A DNA stretch of 64,000 nucleotides from Monodelphis domestica (GCF_027887165.1 NC_077232.1:78870983-78934982), one strand, 5' to 3'; counted from the first letter of the stretch, positions 1 through 12,314 are shown. Program-made: numbers and translations. The notes: generated by a model not told the origin, from the sequence alone.

Positions 1-300
1 TCTCTTCCCTCTCTCTGTCTTTCTCTGTCTCTGTCTTTGTCCCTCATTCTCTCCCCCTCACTCTCCCTCCCTCCTTCTCTCTCTGTCTCTCTCTCTTCCC
101 TCTCCTCCTCTCTCCCCCTTTCCCTCTCTCTCTTCCTCCTCTCTCCCTCTCTCTCCCTCTCCTTCTCCCTCCCTCTCTCTCTCCCTCTTTCCCTCTCTCT
201 CTCCTCTCTGTCTCTGTCTCTCTGTCTCTATCTCTATTTGTTTCTCCCTCTCTCTCTTTTCCTCCTTCCCCTTCTTTCTCCTTCCACCCTCTCTGATCCG
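1..300. repeat. CT-rich microsatellite, left edge
   Basis: Pyrimidine-rich imperfect (CT)n/(CCCT)n tract that starts before the window. Confidence 0.9.
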
Positions 301-505
301 TCTCTAAGAGAACTGACTGTTCCAGTCACTCAAGTGAGTACTTGACAGGAGAGGAGAGGAGCGGGAGAGACAGGAAGAGGGGTAGAGGGAAGACAGAGAG
401 AGTGAGAGGAAGAGAGGAGAGAGAGAAAAGAAGAAATGGTGTGGGAGAGAGAGAATATAGAGGGAGGGAGTGATGGAGGGAGAGAGGAGAGGTGGTGGGG
501 GGGAG

Positions 506-683
<178 letters not shown>

Positions 684-954
684 CTTGCAACACATGTCCA
701 TAAACAAAGAAAAACAAATTTCCACACTGGCCACACTCATTCTGCACATTGAGTCCATTAGCTCTCTGCCAGGAGAGGGATAACACACTTCAACATGGCT
801 CCTCTAGAATTGTGCTTGGTCGATGCACTGGTCAGAGTTCTTAAGTCTTTCAGAATTGTTCTTTACAGTGTTGCTTTTGTATAAATTGTTATCCTGAAAG
901 TAATTCTATCACTTCAGACTGTATCAGTGCAGGCAAGTCTTCCAGGCTTCTCTG

Positions 955-1135
955 AAACCACCCCTTTCATCATTTCTTATAATGAAATTATATACATAAT
1001 ATACATGCCATTTGGGGTTCAATTATTCCTCAATTGGTAGGCACTTCATAGTTTCCAGTTCTTTACCGCTACAAAGAGTTGCTATAAATACTTGGTACAT
1101 ATGGGCCCTTTCTGGAAGCAATTTCTCCCCATCTG
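955..1135 (-). mobile_element. L1 3' region fragment
   Basis: Reverse complement matches the L1 3' portion also seen at 14.5 kb (the 'tccagcaattggggaata' segment): here cctcaattggtaggca, then ccagttctttaccgctac. Confidence 0.5.
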
Positions 1136-1236
1136 AACTCCTACAGCCTTGTGTGAACTTTTCTTAAAACACAAATTTCTCATTGAAGTCTAGATCATAG
1201 GTATTCGGATCCATATCCTGTCAACAACGAGAAAGA

Positions 1237-1360
1237 CTTTCAGCAGACATTTATCAGTCACCTGCTGTGCCCAGAGCACCATGCTCAATACTAGGGGAGA
1301 TACAGAGTTTAGATAGGACATTGTTCCTGCTTTCCTGGACATCCCAGTTCAGTAGGCTGA
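1237..1360 (-). repeat. L2/MIR3-like old repeat fragment
   Basis: Pattern agcagacatttatcagtcac then gtgcccagagcaccatgct, typical of old L2/MIR3 3' parts in reverse. Confidence 0.4.
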
Positions 1361-1409
1361 TAAGACACAACGAGAGATAACCATGATGCATAATCATCAT
1401 CATCATAGT

Positions 1410-1560
1410 AGACATGGACATAAGTTTCCTCATTTCATCCTTACAATGATCCCGTGAGGTAGGTGCTATTATTATCCCCATTTTAGAGATGAGGAAACTG
1501 AGGCAGATAGAAGTTAAGTAACTTGCCCAAGAGGCAGGATCTAACTGGGGGATCTTACAT
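1410..1560 (-). repeat. MIR-type SINE fragment
   Basis: Contains the reverse MIR signature cccattttagagatgagg-aaactgaggca followed by aagtaacttgcccaa. Confidence 0.7.
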
Positions 1561-1829
1561 AAATTTATTAGAGAGGAACAACACAGTTATAGTATTTGAT
1601 GTGCTTAGAGGAGAAAGTTATGACTGGGAAACCAGAGAAGCCCTCCAGAAGAAGTGATATTTATATGGGACTTAAACAGAATTCACTAGGTTAATTAAGA
1701 AGAGAGCATGGGCATAGGGAACAAAGTATGTAACGGCATGCAAGTGGGCACTCAGGGGAAAGTGGCTGCTCTGGTTTGATTGGCACATGGGGCTCCTAAC
1801 TAGAATGGCTCCAAAATTATAAGATACAG

Positions 1830-1932
1830 ATTTTTTTTTATTTTTTTCTTTAATTTTTTCCCAGGGTTCCATGATTCACGTTTTCTCCTTCCTCTCATCC
1901 CTCCCCCTTCACAGAGCTAACAAACAATTCCA

Positions 1933-1936
<4 letters not shown>
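1830..1936 (-). mobile_element. L1 3' tip
   Basis: Reverse complement of the L1 terminal segment: gttccatgattcacgtt then aacaaacaattccactg; compare the forward copy ending near 3440. Confidence 0.5.
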
Positions 1937-1981
<45 letters not shown>

Positions 1982-1985
1982 ATAT
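1936..1985. repeat. (TA)n microsatellite
   Basis: About 25 TA units with one TTTA interruption. Confidence 0.95.
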
Positions 1986-2661
1986 GATACAGATTACTGT
2001 GAGAGACAGGATTGTGGAGGTCCATGAATGCCATTCCAATCTGTTGATCTGTCCCATCTCTGGGCCCCCCTCAGCCCCCAATCTAGGGCACCTACTGTGT
2101 GCAAAGGAATGCTGAGAGAGGTTAGATCGATTGCCTTCTCTTTGCTTCCTCCTCAGACACTCACCAAGCCTCTGCCTGGGTCTCCTAATGCCCTGTGTTT
2201 GCCCCACGGGAAACAGGTTTTGAAGAGCTTTGGAATGTTGGGGGATACTTGTCATGACACGACTCCAGCTTCAACACGAGGACTGTTAAGCTTCTCCTGT
2301 TTGCCAGGCGGATGAAGTCATGGGGCGATGGGGACTCCTTAAGCTCCATCTCTGCCTTCCACCCCATCCCCATCTCACATGGTCCTGCTGGCCGGTGGCC
2401 AAGTCATGCTCCCCGATAGCTATGCCAGGGGCTCCCTGCTCCAGGAAAGGATGGCCTCCCTTCCATCCCGGCTGTCCCAGAGTAGACGGTGCTGCCTCCA
2501 GAGGTGGTGAGCTCCCTGACAGTGGTGGAGATCAATAGGCAGAGGCCACTGGTAAGGGATGTTCCAGGTTTGGTCAAGTCAAGTCAACAACAACTAGGGA
2601 CCAGGCACTGTGCTACTTGCTAGGTGTTGTGCATAGCAGGCTGGACCTGGGTTTGAAAGTC

Positions 2662-2848
2662 ATTTTTTTAAAACCCTTACTTTCTGTTCTATTATTAATT
2701 CTAAGACAGAAAAAGGAGCAAGGGCTAGGCAATCAGGGTAAGGTGACTTGCCCAGGGTCACATAGCTAGGAAATGTCTGAAGTCAAAATTGAACCCAGGT
2801 CCTCCAAACTCCAAAACCCATCTATTGAGCCACCTAGCTGCCTTTGAA
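2662..2848 (-). repeat. Marsupial CORE-SINE
   Basis: Reverse orientation, tail first (aaaacccttactttctgt), head last (gagccacctagctgcc). Diverged tail: the hairpin half 'ggaaccaata' is lost. Confidence 0.85.
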
Positions 2849-2879
2849 ACTCATTTTGGCACTCACCTAGTTACATGAT

Positions 2880-3005
2880 TTGGGACCAGCTAGAAGACAC
2901 AGTGAATAGATCTCTGGGCCTGGAGTCAGGAAGATCTGAGTTCAAATCCAGACTTAGCCATTTACTAGCTGTATGACCCTGGGAAAGTCACTTAAGTTCT
3001 TTCTT
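2880..3005 (+). repeat. MIR-type SINE, 5' part (split by an L1)
   Basis: Body with ggagtcaggaagatctgagt and ctgtatgaccctgggaaagt, interrupted in its core by the L1 that follows; it resumes near 3455. Confidence 0.7.
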
Positions 3006-3271
3006 TTTTATTTAAAAAATTTTAATCCTAAGGGACTTATGAGAAAAAAGATGCTATCCACATCAAGAGAAAGAACTGAGGGAGTCAAATGCAGGAGAAA
3101 AGCATTTGACTTATCACTTGTTTATATGGATATATGATTTGGGGTTTGATTTTAAAAGATTGCTCTATCACAAAAATGAATAATATGGAAATAGGTATCA
3201 AGCGATAACATTTGTACAACCCAGTGGAGTTGCTTGTCAACTCTGGGAAGGGGGAGAGAAGAGGGGGGAGG

Positions 3272-3331
<60 letters not shown>

Positions 3332-3332
3332 G

Positions 3333-3383
<51 letters not shown>

Positions 3384-3450
3384 TCATGTAACCATTGGAA
3401 AATATTTTATAATTTAAAAACTAAAAATAAATTAAATTAAAAACAAAATG
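3006..3450 (+). mobile_element. L1 3' end inserted in a MIR-type SINE
   Basis: Contains ggacttatgagaaaaaagat, aaatgaataatatgg and catgaatcatgtaa-like terminal motifs. A (GA)n tract at 3250-3376 has expanded inside the G-rich part of its 3'UTR. Possible target-site duplication: cttaagttct / cttaacttct. Confidence 0.7.
3250..3376. repeat. (GA)n microsatellite within an L1 3'UTR
   Basis: GA run, interrupted by ggaga, sitting where other copies of this L1 have only a short ggggagggaagagg. Confidence 0.9.
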
Positions 3451-3625
3451 TTTTTCATTTTAGTTTTTGTCCCTTAACTTCTATTTGCCTCCATGTCCTC
3501 ATCTGCAAAAAGGAAATAGTAATAATTCCTACATCCCAGAGTTTTTTTGAGAATAAATGAGATGATATTTGTAAAGCTCTTAGCATGGTACCAGCCACTT
3601 GCTAAGTGCTATGTACAGTTAGTTA
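3451..3625 (+). repeat. MIR-type SINE, 3' part
   Basis: Continuation of the split element: tgtcctcatctgcaaaaagg, then taaagctcttagcatggtac. Confidence 0.65.
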
Positions 3626-3636
3626 TGATGGTGATG

Positions 3637-3720
<84 letters not shown>
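3626..3720. repeat. (GAT)n microsatellite
   Basis: About 30 GAT units with three GGT interruptions, attached to the 3' end of the MIR-type SINE. Confidence 0.95.
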
Positions 3721-3721
<1 letters not shown>

Positions 3722-4321
3722 CTCTTCTCTCCTGGTTTTCTCTTACCCCCAAATGGGAATAAAATAGAAAAACCTACTTCATTAAATGTTATGAAGCTCC
3801 TAGGGGAAAATGTATAGAAGACAATTCTGCAAACCCTGAATGCTAAATCTCAATATTATAATCATTCTTATCAGGGGGATTCCTAGCCAATTGTCCTCTG
3901 AGGGTCTGACAAGATCTGAGGTCTGTGGTTCAGTAATGGCAAGTGTCCCTTAGCCACCTGCTCTTAGATGGTGTCTGGACGTTGCTGGGGACCAATAGCT
4001 TCAGGCTCTCAAAGCTTCCCCTTCTTCAGCTGTTGCCACCATTTCTAAACCATGTCAGGGCTTAGAAAATCCCAGGCTTGTCCCCAAAACTTGTTTCCCA
4101 CCATCCCCTGGACGGAGGCCAATGGAAGCTATCACCCCGTCACTGGACCAGACCCCTGGAAGGAGCCTTGCTGTCAGCTGTTTTCAGTCTCCAACATCTG
4201 AGGGAGAATATGTTCCAGAGTCTATCTTGAGAGCATCTGCAGGAGAGGGTGAGCAAAAGCCAGGAACCCTGGATGCCTTGTGGAGAAGGTTACCGAATGC
4301 CCAAGACTTTTACTCCCCATT

Positions 4322-4574
4322 CGTTTTTTTCAGTCGTTCTTCAGTCTTGCCTGACTCTTCATGACCCCGTTTGGGCTTTCTGGCATAAAGACTGGAGTGG
4401 TTTGCCATTTTTCTTCTCTGGCTCATTAGACAGATGAGGAAACGGAGGCCAACACGATGAAATGACTTGTCCAGGGTCACACAGTTAGTGTCTGAGCCTG
4501 GATTTGAACTGAAGAAGATGAGTGTTCCTGACTCTAGGCCCAGTCTTCTGTCTGCTGTCCACCTAGCTGCCCCC
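4322..4574 (-). repeat. Second tRNA-type CORE-SINE family, near full length
   Basis: Reverse copy: the tail has ctgactcttcatgaccccgt and ggagtggtttgccattt, the core agatgaggaaacggagg, the head cacctagctgcccc. The same family is at 15632 and 33712. Confidence 0.75.
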
Positions 4575-4589
4575 TACTGTCTGTCTGGC

Positions 4590-4890
4590 CTTGATCAACT
4601 CTATTCATCTAAATGAGTCTCAATTTTCTCATCTGTTAAAAACAAAGAGATTTAATTATATGATGTCTATGGGCCTTGGACAAGTCCCTTCCCCTGTGTG
4701 GGTCTCAGTTTCCCCAGAACTGAAAAATAAGCGCATGGACCAGATGGTCTATAAAGGTGCTTTCCTGAAGCCCTCTACAATGCCCCAATAGGGTGCTCAA
4801 AGGTATTCATTATCTCAAATGAGAAAATATTTATAAAGTACTTAGCACAGTGCCTGACACATAGCAGGTGCCATAGAAATGCTCACTGCC
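4590..4890 (+). repeat. MIR-type 3' halves
   Basis: Two tail-like pieces: ctcaattttctcatctgtta at 4619 and acttagcacagtgcctgaca at 4840. Confidence 0.5.
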
Positions 4891-4988
4891 CTTCTCTCTT
4901 CCCTCACAGGTTGCAAGCTAAAGATTGGATCTCCAGAAAGATGACTACTCTCAAGTTCAAGGGACTGTATTCTCAAAACCAGCCCTTC

Positions 4989-5191
4989 AGGGGCAGCTGG
5001 ATAGCTCAGTGGATGGAGAGCCAGGCCTAGAGATGGGAGGTCCTAGGTTCAAATCTGGCCTCAGACACTTCCCAGCTGTGTGCCCCTGAGCAAGTCACTT
5101 GACCCCCATTGCCTAGCCCTTACCACTCTTCTGCCTTGGAGCCAATACACAGTATTGATTCTAAGACAGAAGGTAAGGGTTTAAAAAAAAA
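4989..5191 (+). repeat. Marsupial CORE-SINE, full length
   Basis: Complete from ggggcagctggatagctc to taagacagaaggtaaggg plus an A-tail; a good reference copy for the family. Confidence 0.9.
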
Positions 5192-6445
5192 ACAAAATGA
5201 AACTATAGCTCCCACCATTGCACTTACCTTCAATCATCCAGTAGACACAACTAACTCAAATCAAAAGCAGATAATAAGATAGAATGTTAAGACCATCATC
5301 TACAAAACATCTCTTCCATAAACCTATGACATACTCTTCCCCAAATACACACAGAGTCCATGAAAAGAGTGTGTGCCAACAGAGAGCACTGGGAGATCCA
5401 TGCATAGAGACATGAGGGGCCAAGACAGCCCATGAAGTGGTTCCTCCAAGGCTCTGATGTCCTTATTCTTCTCAAGCTCTCCTGGTGTTTCTCCCTACAG
5501 GCACAGCATCTCAGCTTAGTACGTTGCTCAACTGGATTCCTTAGATTGGTCCCTCTCTGCAGCGGAACTCCCAACCATCAAGGCTAATTCTTGCTTGAAT
5601 CCACCATGCTGGGTTTTCTTCTCTTATGTCAAAGGTTGCCTCAAATGACTGTCCCTCTCTCCTCATTGGGACTCTTCCCTAGTGAATGAAGTTCTCCATG
5701 GAAAGATGGTAGGTCCATGGAGGGAGAGGGAAGAGCCATGAATCCCTTCCGGTCCTGCTGCCCTCTGGTCAAGAGTCAAGGGAAAAGGCAGAATAACATC
5801 CTTTCCTTTCAAGATGGGCTTTGCTTTCAGAGTTCACATTCCACAAAACTATTCTGCCTCCATTATCTATGAACATCATTTTATTATTTTTGGCTCAGCC
5901 TATCCATGAGCAATTAATATTTTTCCAGTTGTTTAAGTCTGACTATTCATGTGAAAAGTGTTTTGTGATTATGCCCATAGAGTTGCTGGGTTTGCTTTGG
6001 TAAGTACACTCCTAAGTATTTTACATTGTCTTCAGTTATTTGAAAGAGAATTTCCTTTTCCATCTCTTGCTATTGAAATTCATTGGTGGCAAATAGAAAT
6101 GCTGATGATGTATGTGGCTTTATTTTATATCCTGTGATTTTTGCTGAAGTTGTTTGTTGTTTCTATAAGTGTTTGGTTTTTTTCTGGCATCATATCATCT
6201 TCAAAGAGTGATGGTTTTACCTTAGCATCAGTTAATGGGACCACCTCTATTTCTCCTGAGTTTTGAGATTACCATTCACCTGAGGTACCTTTATTTACAT
6301 GTTGTCTCCTCCATTAAAATAGAAGCTCTTTCAGGGCACAGGCTGGGGTTTTTTGTTTATTTGTTTGTGTGTGTGTGTGTGGTTTTCTTTGTAGCCCAAG
6401 TGTTTTACTTACTGTATGACACATTATTTTGTTCATCCTTCATTT

Positions 6446-6594
6446 TTTTAAATTTTAAACCCTTACCTTCCGTCTTAGAATCAACACTGTGTATTGGTTC
6501 CAAGGCAGTAGAGTGGTAAGGGCTAGGCAATGGGGGTCAAGTGACTTGTCTCTGTACCTGGCTCTCAATCCATTGAGCCTCCTTAGCTGTCCCC
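6446..6594 (-). repeat. Marsupial CORE-SINE, internally deleted
   Basis: Tail-to-core segment, then a jump from gtgacttg to the head region (ctggctctcaatcc). It sits inside the L1 fragment. Confidence 0.8.
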
Positions 6595-6632
6595 CTTGGT
6601 ATTGATCTTCAGATAGAAGGGAAGGGTTTATT
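6595..6632 (+). repeat. CORE-SINE tail scrap
   Basis: tattgatcttcagatagaag then gggaagggttt, the 3' tip of a forward copy between two reverse copies. Confidence 0.5.
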
Positions 6633-6636
6633 TTTT

Positions 6637-6832
6637 TTTTAACCCTTACCTTCTGTCTTGGAATCAATACTGTGTATTGGTTCCAAGGCAGAAGAGTGGT
6701 AAGGGCTAGGCAATGGGGGTCAAGTGACTTGCCCAGGGTCACACAGCTAGGAAGTGTCTGAGGTCAAATTGGAACCCAGGACCTCCCATCTCTAGGCCTG
6801 GTTCTCAATCCACTGAGCTACCCAGCTGCCAC
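6637..6832 (-). repeat. Marsupial CORE-SINE, full length
   Basis: Its tail half is nearly identical to the neighbour at 6446, so the pair is either a local duplication or two close insertions. Confidence 0.9.
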
Positions 6833-7784
6833 CTCATTTTTTTTTAATTAATAAAAATTTCTTTTTTCAAGAAAAAAAAGAGTTGATAGGTTTTGTTTCC
6901 TCATTGCCTATTCTAATTCCTTCCACTTCTTTTTCTACTTATTGCCCTAGGAATGATTTCTAGTATAATATTAAATAGCAAATAGTAAATTAAAATATTA
7001 AATTAAATAGCAAAATATTAAATTTAAAAATAAATTTAAGAAATAGTAAATAGTGCTAACAGGCATCCTTGCTTCTCTCCTCATCTTAATGGAAAGGACT
7101 CTAGTTTATCCCCATTACAGATAATACTTGCTGATGGTTTTTAATAGATGCCCTTTGTCATTTTAAGGAAAACTCCTTTTATTCTAATGTTTTCTAGTTT
7201 TTCTAAGGATAAGTCTGTTATCCAGGGCTGGCAAACTTCTTCACACTTTGTAATGGAATAACAGTGAGGCATAAAGTCTTCCTTATATTTATTTCATTCA
7301 AACCTTAATACCTCATTGTCCCTGTTCTAGCATCTTCTATTTCATAAACTGGAAGTGGGGGTGGGGGGTGGAAGCAGGGTGGACAAGAAGTCATTTGATC
7401 AGGAGTAACAGACCCAAATGTGTCAGATGCTGGCTGAGGTCGGAAGAAGAAAGTGGTTGCTGCCTGAGGCCAGGGAGGGTGGATCAGGGAAGGAAGCCTG
7501 GAGAAGGTGGTCATGGACAGCATCAGGCAAAGAGAAAAAAGGCCATTCCAGAGGACAGCTTTAGTCTGAAGGCAGAGGAGGGATGGTGAACATGCAAGGT
7601 ATGTCTAAGAGAAAGGGAAGCCCTAGATAGCATCTGGTCTCTTCTGCAGCTCCCCTGATCCAATCCCAGCTTAAAGAACTCCCCTGATGGGAAGCTCACC
7701 CCCTTTCAAGGCACCCAAACCACTCTAGACATTGTTAGAGAGTTCTTGCTTTTATTGGGCTATAATGACTCCCCAAAACTTAAG

Positions 7785-7905
7785 GCCATAGAACCATAGC
7801 TCTAGGGTGGGAAAAGACCACAGAAGGCCCAATCTCCTCATTTTACAGTCAAAGGAAGGCTAAGTGACTTACTTTTCCAGGATGGCCCAGGGAATAATCA
7901 CCAGT
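7785..7905 (-). repeat. MIR3-like fragment
   Basis: Pattern atagaaccatagctctag, ctcctcattttacagtca, taagtgacttacttttcc. Confidence 0.55.
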
Positions 7906-8777
7906 GATTTTAAATCAGGAACATGTGGATCCTTTTCCCTAAGAGACAGGACCCAAATGGGCCAGCCCTGGGCCAAGACTAAGGAATGAGAGGAATGGCA
8001 AAGCTTCTCTGGGTAGAGAATAGGCACATCTTTTCCCAGCAGTAGCAGCTCCTCTCTGGGGGGGAAGCCGTACTGGTATTATCATACCCATTTTACAGAA
8101 GAGGAAAGTGGGAGGGAGGAAAGTTAAGTGGCTTTACCAAGGCCAATGGCAGGATTCGCTCACCTCCAAGGAGGATTCTTTCTCGCCTGCAGCCTCCTGG
8201 AATGTGCGTGTTAGCCTAGTTCTGACACAGATTTACTGGGTGATTTCTTCCTCCCTATCTGCTTGCTCTGCTCATCTCTAGCAGGGCCAGAAAAAATAAA
8301 AGATGGTTGTCCAAATTAGCCACCCCCGGGCCAAGGAGGGAGGGAGGGAGTTCTTACTAGCCCGTTTTATGAATGGGGAAACCCCTTTGGAAATAGATTA
8401 CTCACAGGTAGATCAGGGGCACACCCAAGATCACAATCCCAGAATCCCACACGCTTCCAGGGCCAGAAACACTGAATGGCAAAGCTGGGTGGGATGCGGG
8501 GACCCTCTTTCTTGGCTAGCCTTCATTTACAGATGCAGAAGGGGACCTCCAGAGAGGGGGAGAAACTGGCTCCAGGTCACACAGCCAGTGAACCCAGATC
8601 TCCTGTCTTTCTGCCTCTCCAGGCTGCCTACCCTCTTCTCCAGGGCCCCAGTTTCTAAGTGACTCCCACCAACACCCAAATAGTTGCAGCCAAGCAAACA
8701 AATCAAACAAAGGAGGGAAAATGATCTTGAAAATTCTATACCTGGTTTCCTGGTTTACTTGTCTCACTCATAACTTT

Positions 8778-8970
8778 ATTTTTAAAGCCCTTCCCTTCTG
8801 TCTTAGAATCAATACCGTGCATTAGTTCCAAGGTAGGCACACAGTAAGGGTGGGCAATGGGAGTTAAGTGACTTGCCCAGGGTCCCACAGCTAGGAAGTG
8901 TCTGGAGTCACATTTGAACCCAGGATCCCTTATCTCTAGTTCTAGCTCTCAATCTACTGAGCCACCTCAT
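8778..8970 (-). repeat. Marsupial CORE-SINE
   Basis: Reverse copy, full span; its head end runs into a small tandem repeat of attttaatgggttt. Confidence 0.85.
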
Positions 8971-9045
8971 TTTAATGGGTTTTATTTAATGGGTTTCATT
9001 TTAATGGGTTTTATTTAATGGGTTTCATTTTAATGGGTTTATTGA
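8966..9045. repeat. 29-bp tandem repeat at a SINE head
   Basis: About 2.7 copies of a unit combining cattttaatgggttt and tatttaatgggttt; it appears to have split the SINE head, since a second head-like piece (gagcctcctagctgcccc) follows near 9068. Confidence 0.7.
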
Positions 9046-9644
9046 CAGCTCTGGGCTCTCTGGCCACTGAGCCTCCTAGCTGCCCCCACACTCCTAATGC
9101 ATTGAGCCTTCATGAATATTTCCCTGTTAAATCAGAATTTTAAACTCCAAACCAGTCCTTTTCAATCCCATGGAAGAGATAGAATCATAACCCATCCACC
9201 TCCAGGGGCGGGAAGGGCCCCCCAGGAATCTGCCCACTTGCTGGCTACTGGTGAGATTTCCTACTGTAAATAGTTTTCAAATGTTCGGGGTTTGGGGGTT
9301 TTCTATATTTTTTTTTTTATCTAGAGCCCACACCAGACCCCTGAAGACACAGACAACTCTGAATGCTGGAGGCAGGGAGCTGACATATGGATGTGGTATG
9401 TCTCAGGAATTGTAAGGAGCCTTTTAACCTCAGGGAAGAGCCCTTGGGTCCTGCCAAGCTGTGGCAGACCTACATAACACAGCGCAGATGTTCGGGCTTT
9501 GTAGACACAGCCAACATGGGCCCATCCTGCGGCGTCCCCCTCTCCTTGGCCAGGGCCCCCTCTCCCCTCCAGAGACTTCCACAGAGCTGTGATTTCTTCA
9601 CTATTTTCTTCACAACTGCCCTTGTAAGCAAGGCATGTCAGAGG

Positions 9645-9765
9645 TTATTATCCCCATGTTACAGAGGGGGAAACTGAGGCTCAGAGAGGAGGATTTGCTC
9701 AAGATTCTACAACATATGTTTTATCTAAGGCTTGAACTCAGGTCTCTAGCCTTCCATTACACCAT
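9645..9765 (-). repeat. MIR-type SINE fragment
   Basis: ccccatgttacagaggggga, aactgaggctcagagagg, then aggcttgaactcaggtctct. Confidence 0.65.
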
Positions 9766-9881
9766 GGTGCTCCCCTTTGAAAATAATAATTTCTATATTT
9801 ATAGAACTTTAAGGTTTCCTCTCCTATATACAAGGCCCTCAACCATTAGAATGGAAACTCCATGAGGGCAGGATCTATGTC

Positions 9882-10282
9882 AGAAGGAAGGAAGGAAGGA
9901 AGGAAGGAAGGAAGGAAGGAAGGAAGGAAGGAAGGAAGGAAGGAAGGAAGGAAGGAAAGAAGGAAGGAAGCAAGGAAGGAAGCAAGGAAGCAAGGAAGGA
10001 AGCAAGAAAGGAAGGAAGGAAGCAAGGAAGGAAGGAAGCAAGGAAGCAAGGAAGGAAGGAAGGAAGGAAGGAAGGAAGGAAGGAAGGAAGGAAAGAAGGA
10101 AGGAAGGAAGGAAGGAAGGAAGGAAGGAAGGAAGGAAGGAAGGAAGGAAGGAAGGAAGGAAGCAAGGAAGGAAGCAAGGAAGGAAGGAAGGAAGCAAGGA
10201 AGGAAGGAAGGAAGGAAGGAAGGAAGGAAGGAAGGAAGGAAGGAAGGAAGGAAGGGAGGGAGGGAGGGAGGGAGGGAGGAAG
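9882..10282. repeat. (GGAA)n array, about 400 bp
   Basis: Near-pure AAGG units with variant AAGC units in clusters, ending in GGGA units. The variant clusters recur, suggesting unequal expansion of blocks. Confidence 0.98.
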
Positions 10283-10385
10283 GCATTCTTTTAGGGTGAG
10301 AGTCAATTCCATCAAGAAAAATCACAGTACAGCATTTCTAATACATCATGTAAGGGCAGGGGCAGGAAATGTATTTGCAATCCAC

Positions 10386-10585
10386 TTAAAAAAAAAAAAC
10401 TCTTACCTTCCATCTTAGAATTAATACTGTATATTTGGATCCAAGGCAGAAGAGTGATAAGGGCTAGACCATGGGGAGTAAGTAAGTGACTTTGCCAGGA
10501 GCACACAGCTTCAAAGTGTCTGAGGTAAAATTTGAACCCAGGACCTATCTCTATTCACTGAGCCACCTAACTACTGCCCTCCCCC
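10386..10585 (-). repeat. Marsupial CORE-SINE
   Basis: Reverse copy with A-rich end, tail accttccatcttagaatta, diverged core. Confidence 0.8.
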
Positions 10586-10874
10586 ATCTAGTTTTAATGG
10601 ATATATCCACAGCTCTGTAGGCTTGTGGAAGAGAACCCCTGGGTCTAAGTTCTTTCATATTAGATTCCCCTCATTGACAATGTCCCAAGCAAGACAAGCA
10701 TCTTGCTAGCAATGCTGTCTGGTATCCCCAGGAGAATCTTAGAGTTCTAACATTTAAATCTTGTGTGACTTTGGATTATCTTGATGAGACTCAATTCCCC
10801 AATCAGTAAAATGGGAACAACAACCTTATTACTCCCCATCCCCCAGGTTTGTTGAGAAGAAAGCTTAAGCCTCA

Positions 10875-11048
10875 GAGTGCTATAGAACTGGAAGGAACCA
10901 CAGAGGTTATGTAGCTCAACTCCCTTCTTTTACAGATGAAGAAACTGAGACCCAGGGATGCTAAGTGATTTGTCCAAGGGCAGAGGCAGGACTTGAACTC
11001 AGGTCTTACTGACTTTGAGCTCTCTATATACTAGACCCAGCTGCCCCT
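10875..11048 (-). repeat. MIR3-like fragment
   Basis: gtgctatagaactggaagg, cttttacagatgaagaaact, ending with agacccagctgccc. Confidence 0.6.
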
Positions 11049-11282
11049 CAATGAATGAGGCGAAAAAAGAATGATTAAATAGGCATTTGGTGGGCTAACG
11101 GTATGGCAACTTTGCATATTTATTTCCAGAGTATTTAGAAAGTCTCATCATATCCTCAGGTTCATGACAATGAGCAGTTTCTTGCCCTCCTCCCCTCCAG
11201 TAGATTTAGGAAAGGTGGTGATAAGGATAACAATTCCCATTTCTATAGCTATAAGGAAAGGAAGGAAGGGAGGGAGAGGAGG

Positions 11283-11548
11283 AAATAGACATTTATTAAG
11301 CACCTGCCACTGTGCTAAGCATTTTGCAAATATTATCTCATTTGATCCTCACAGTAATCCCTTGGAAAGAGGTACTATTATTATTATTCCCATTTTACAG
11401 TTAAGAAACTGAGACAGATAGAGGTTAAAGTGATTTGCCCAGGGTCACTCCAATAGTGTCTGAGATTGGATTTGAACTCAGGAAGATAAGACTTCCTGAC
11501 TCCAGGTTCCAGTGTTTTAGCCACTGTGTCACCTAAGTGTCTCAGAAT
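11283..11548 (-). repeat. MIR-type SINE, near full length
   Basis: From gacatttattaagcacctgc through tattcccattttacagttaa to gttttagccactgtgtcacc; one of the most complete MIR-type copies here. Confidence 0.75.
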
Positions 11549-12314
11549 TAGGAACTATTGTAGCCATTTTACAAATGAGGAAACTGAGGAGTAAAATAAG
11601 TGATAAAGGAATTAAGAGAACTTCTGTTGCCATAATACTTCAGGGGTTATTATGCCCATTTCACAGAAGAAAAAACATTCTCGAAGAAGGAAAGTCACCC
11701 AGCTTGTAAATGTCAGAGGTGGCATTTTAACTCGGTTTTTAAAAATCCCAGTTCTAGTGTTCTGTGTACTATTTATTCCCTGCCATCACTCTGGATCCCC
11801 AAGAGGAATTAAGGAAATAGGATCCACTAGGACTTCACCCAGTCAAGTGTTTAATGGGAGTCAGGGGAAAGATTTGCTGAGGGTTCCCCCCAGAAGGGAG
11901 CTGGCAAAGGAATGAGTGGCTAAAATCTCATCTCCTGGAGAGAGGAGGCACAAATTTTGCCCTTTGCCAAGAAAGAGTTCTGAGAGACTTCAGGAGTGGA
12001 ACGAAGCCATAATCTGGAATCTCATCTGGAAACCCTTATCAGGCTAGGGAGGAGCTGTTCAGAACCCTGAGAGTTCTTGGGTCAGGAAGGAAGGTTTTTA
12101 ATGGTCATGAAAAAGAATAAACTGGAAAACCTGCTCCCAGAAGAATTTATTTCATTCTGTTTTAAAATTTCAGAAGCCCAATGGGAATGGCAAAGTACTA
12201 ATTTGATATTTCTAATGAGGAGTACAACAGAACAATTTTCTGACCAACTCCAGGCCAGTGCTCCATCTACATGATTCTGGTCCAATCATTTCATATCTTT
12301 CCTGATTTCAGATG

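Larger units (their letters stand above)
5820..7215 (-). mobile_element. L1 ORF2 fragment, interrupted by SINEs
   Basis: The antisense of L1 ORF2 is recognisable in atcctgtgatttttgctgaa, ggcatcatatcatcttcaaa and, after the SINE cluster, acaggcatccttgcttctct. A local A/T-rich duplication (aatattaaatagcaaa) lies at 6965-7050. Confidence 0.65.

Noticed and set aside
9846-10325. Repetitive open frames on both strands in the GGAA arrays (also near 32851-33259)
   Set aside because: Tetranucleotide repeat lacking stops in all frames; not a protein gene.
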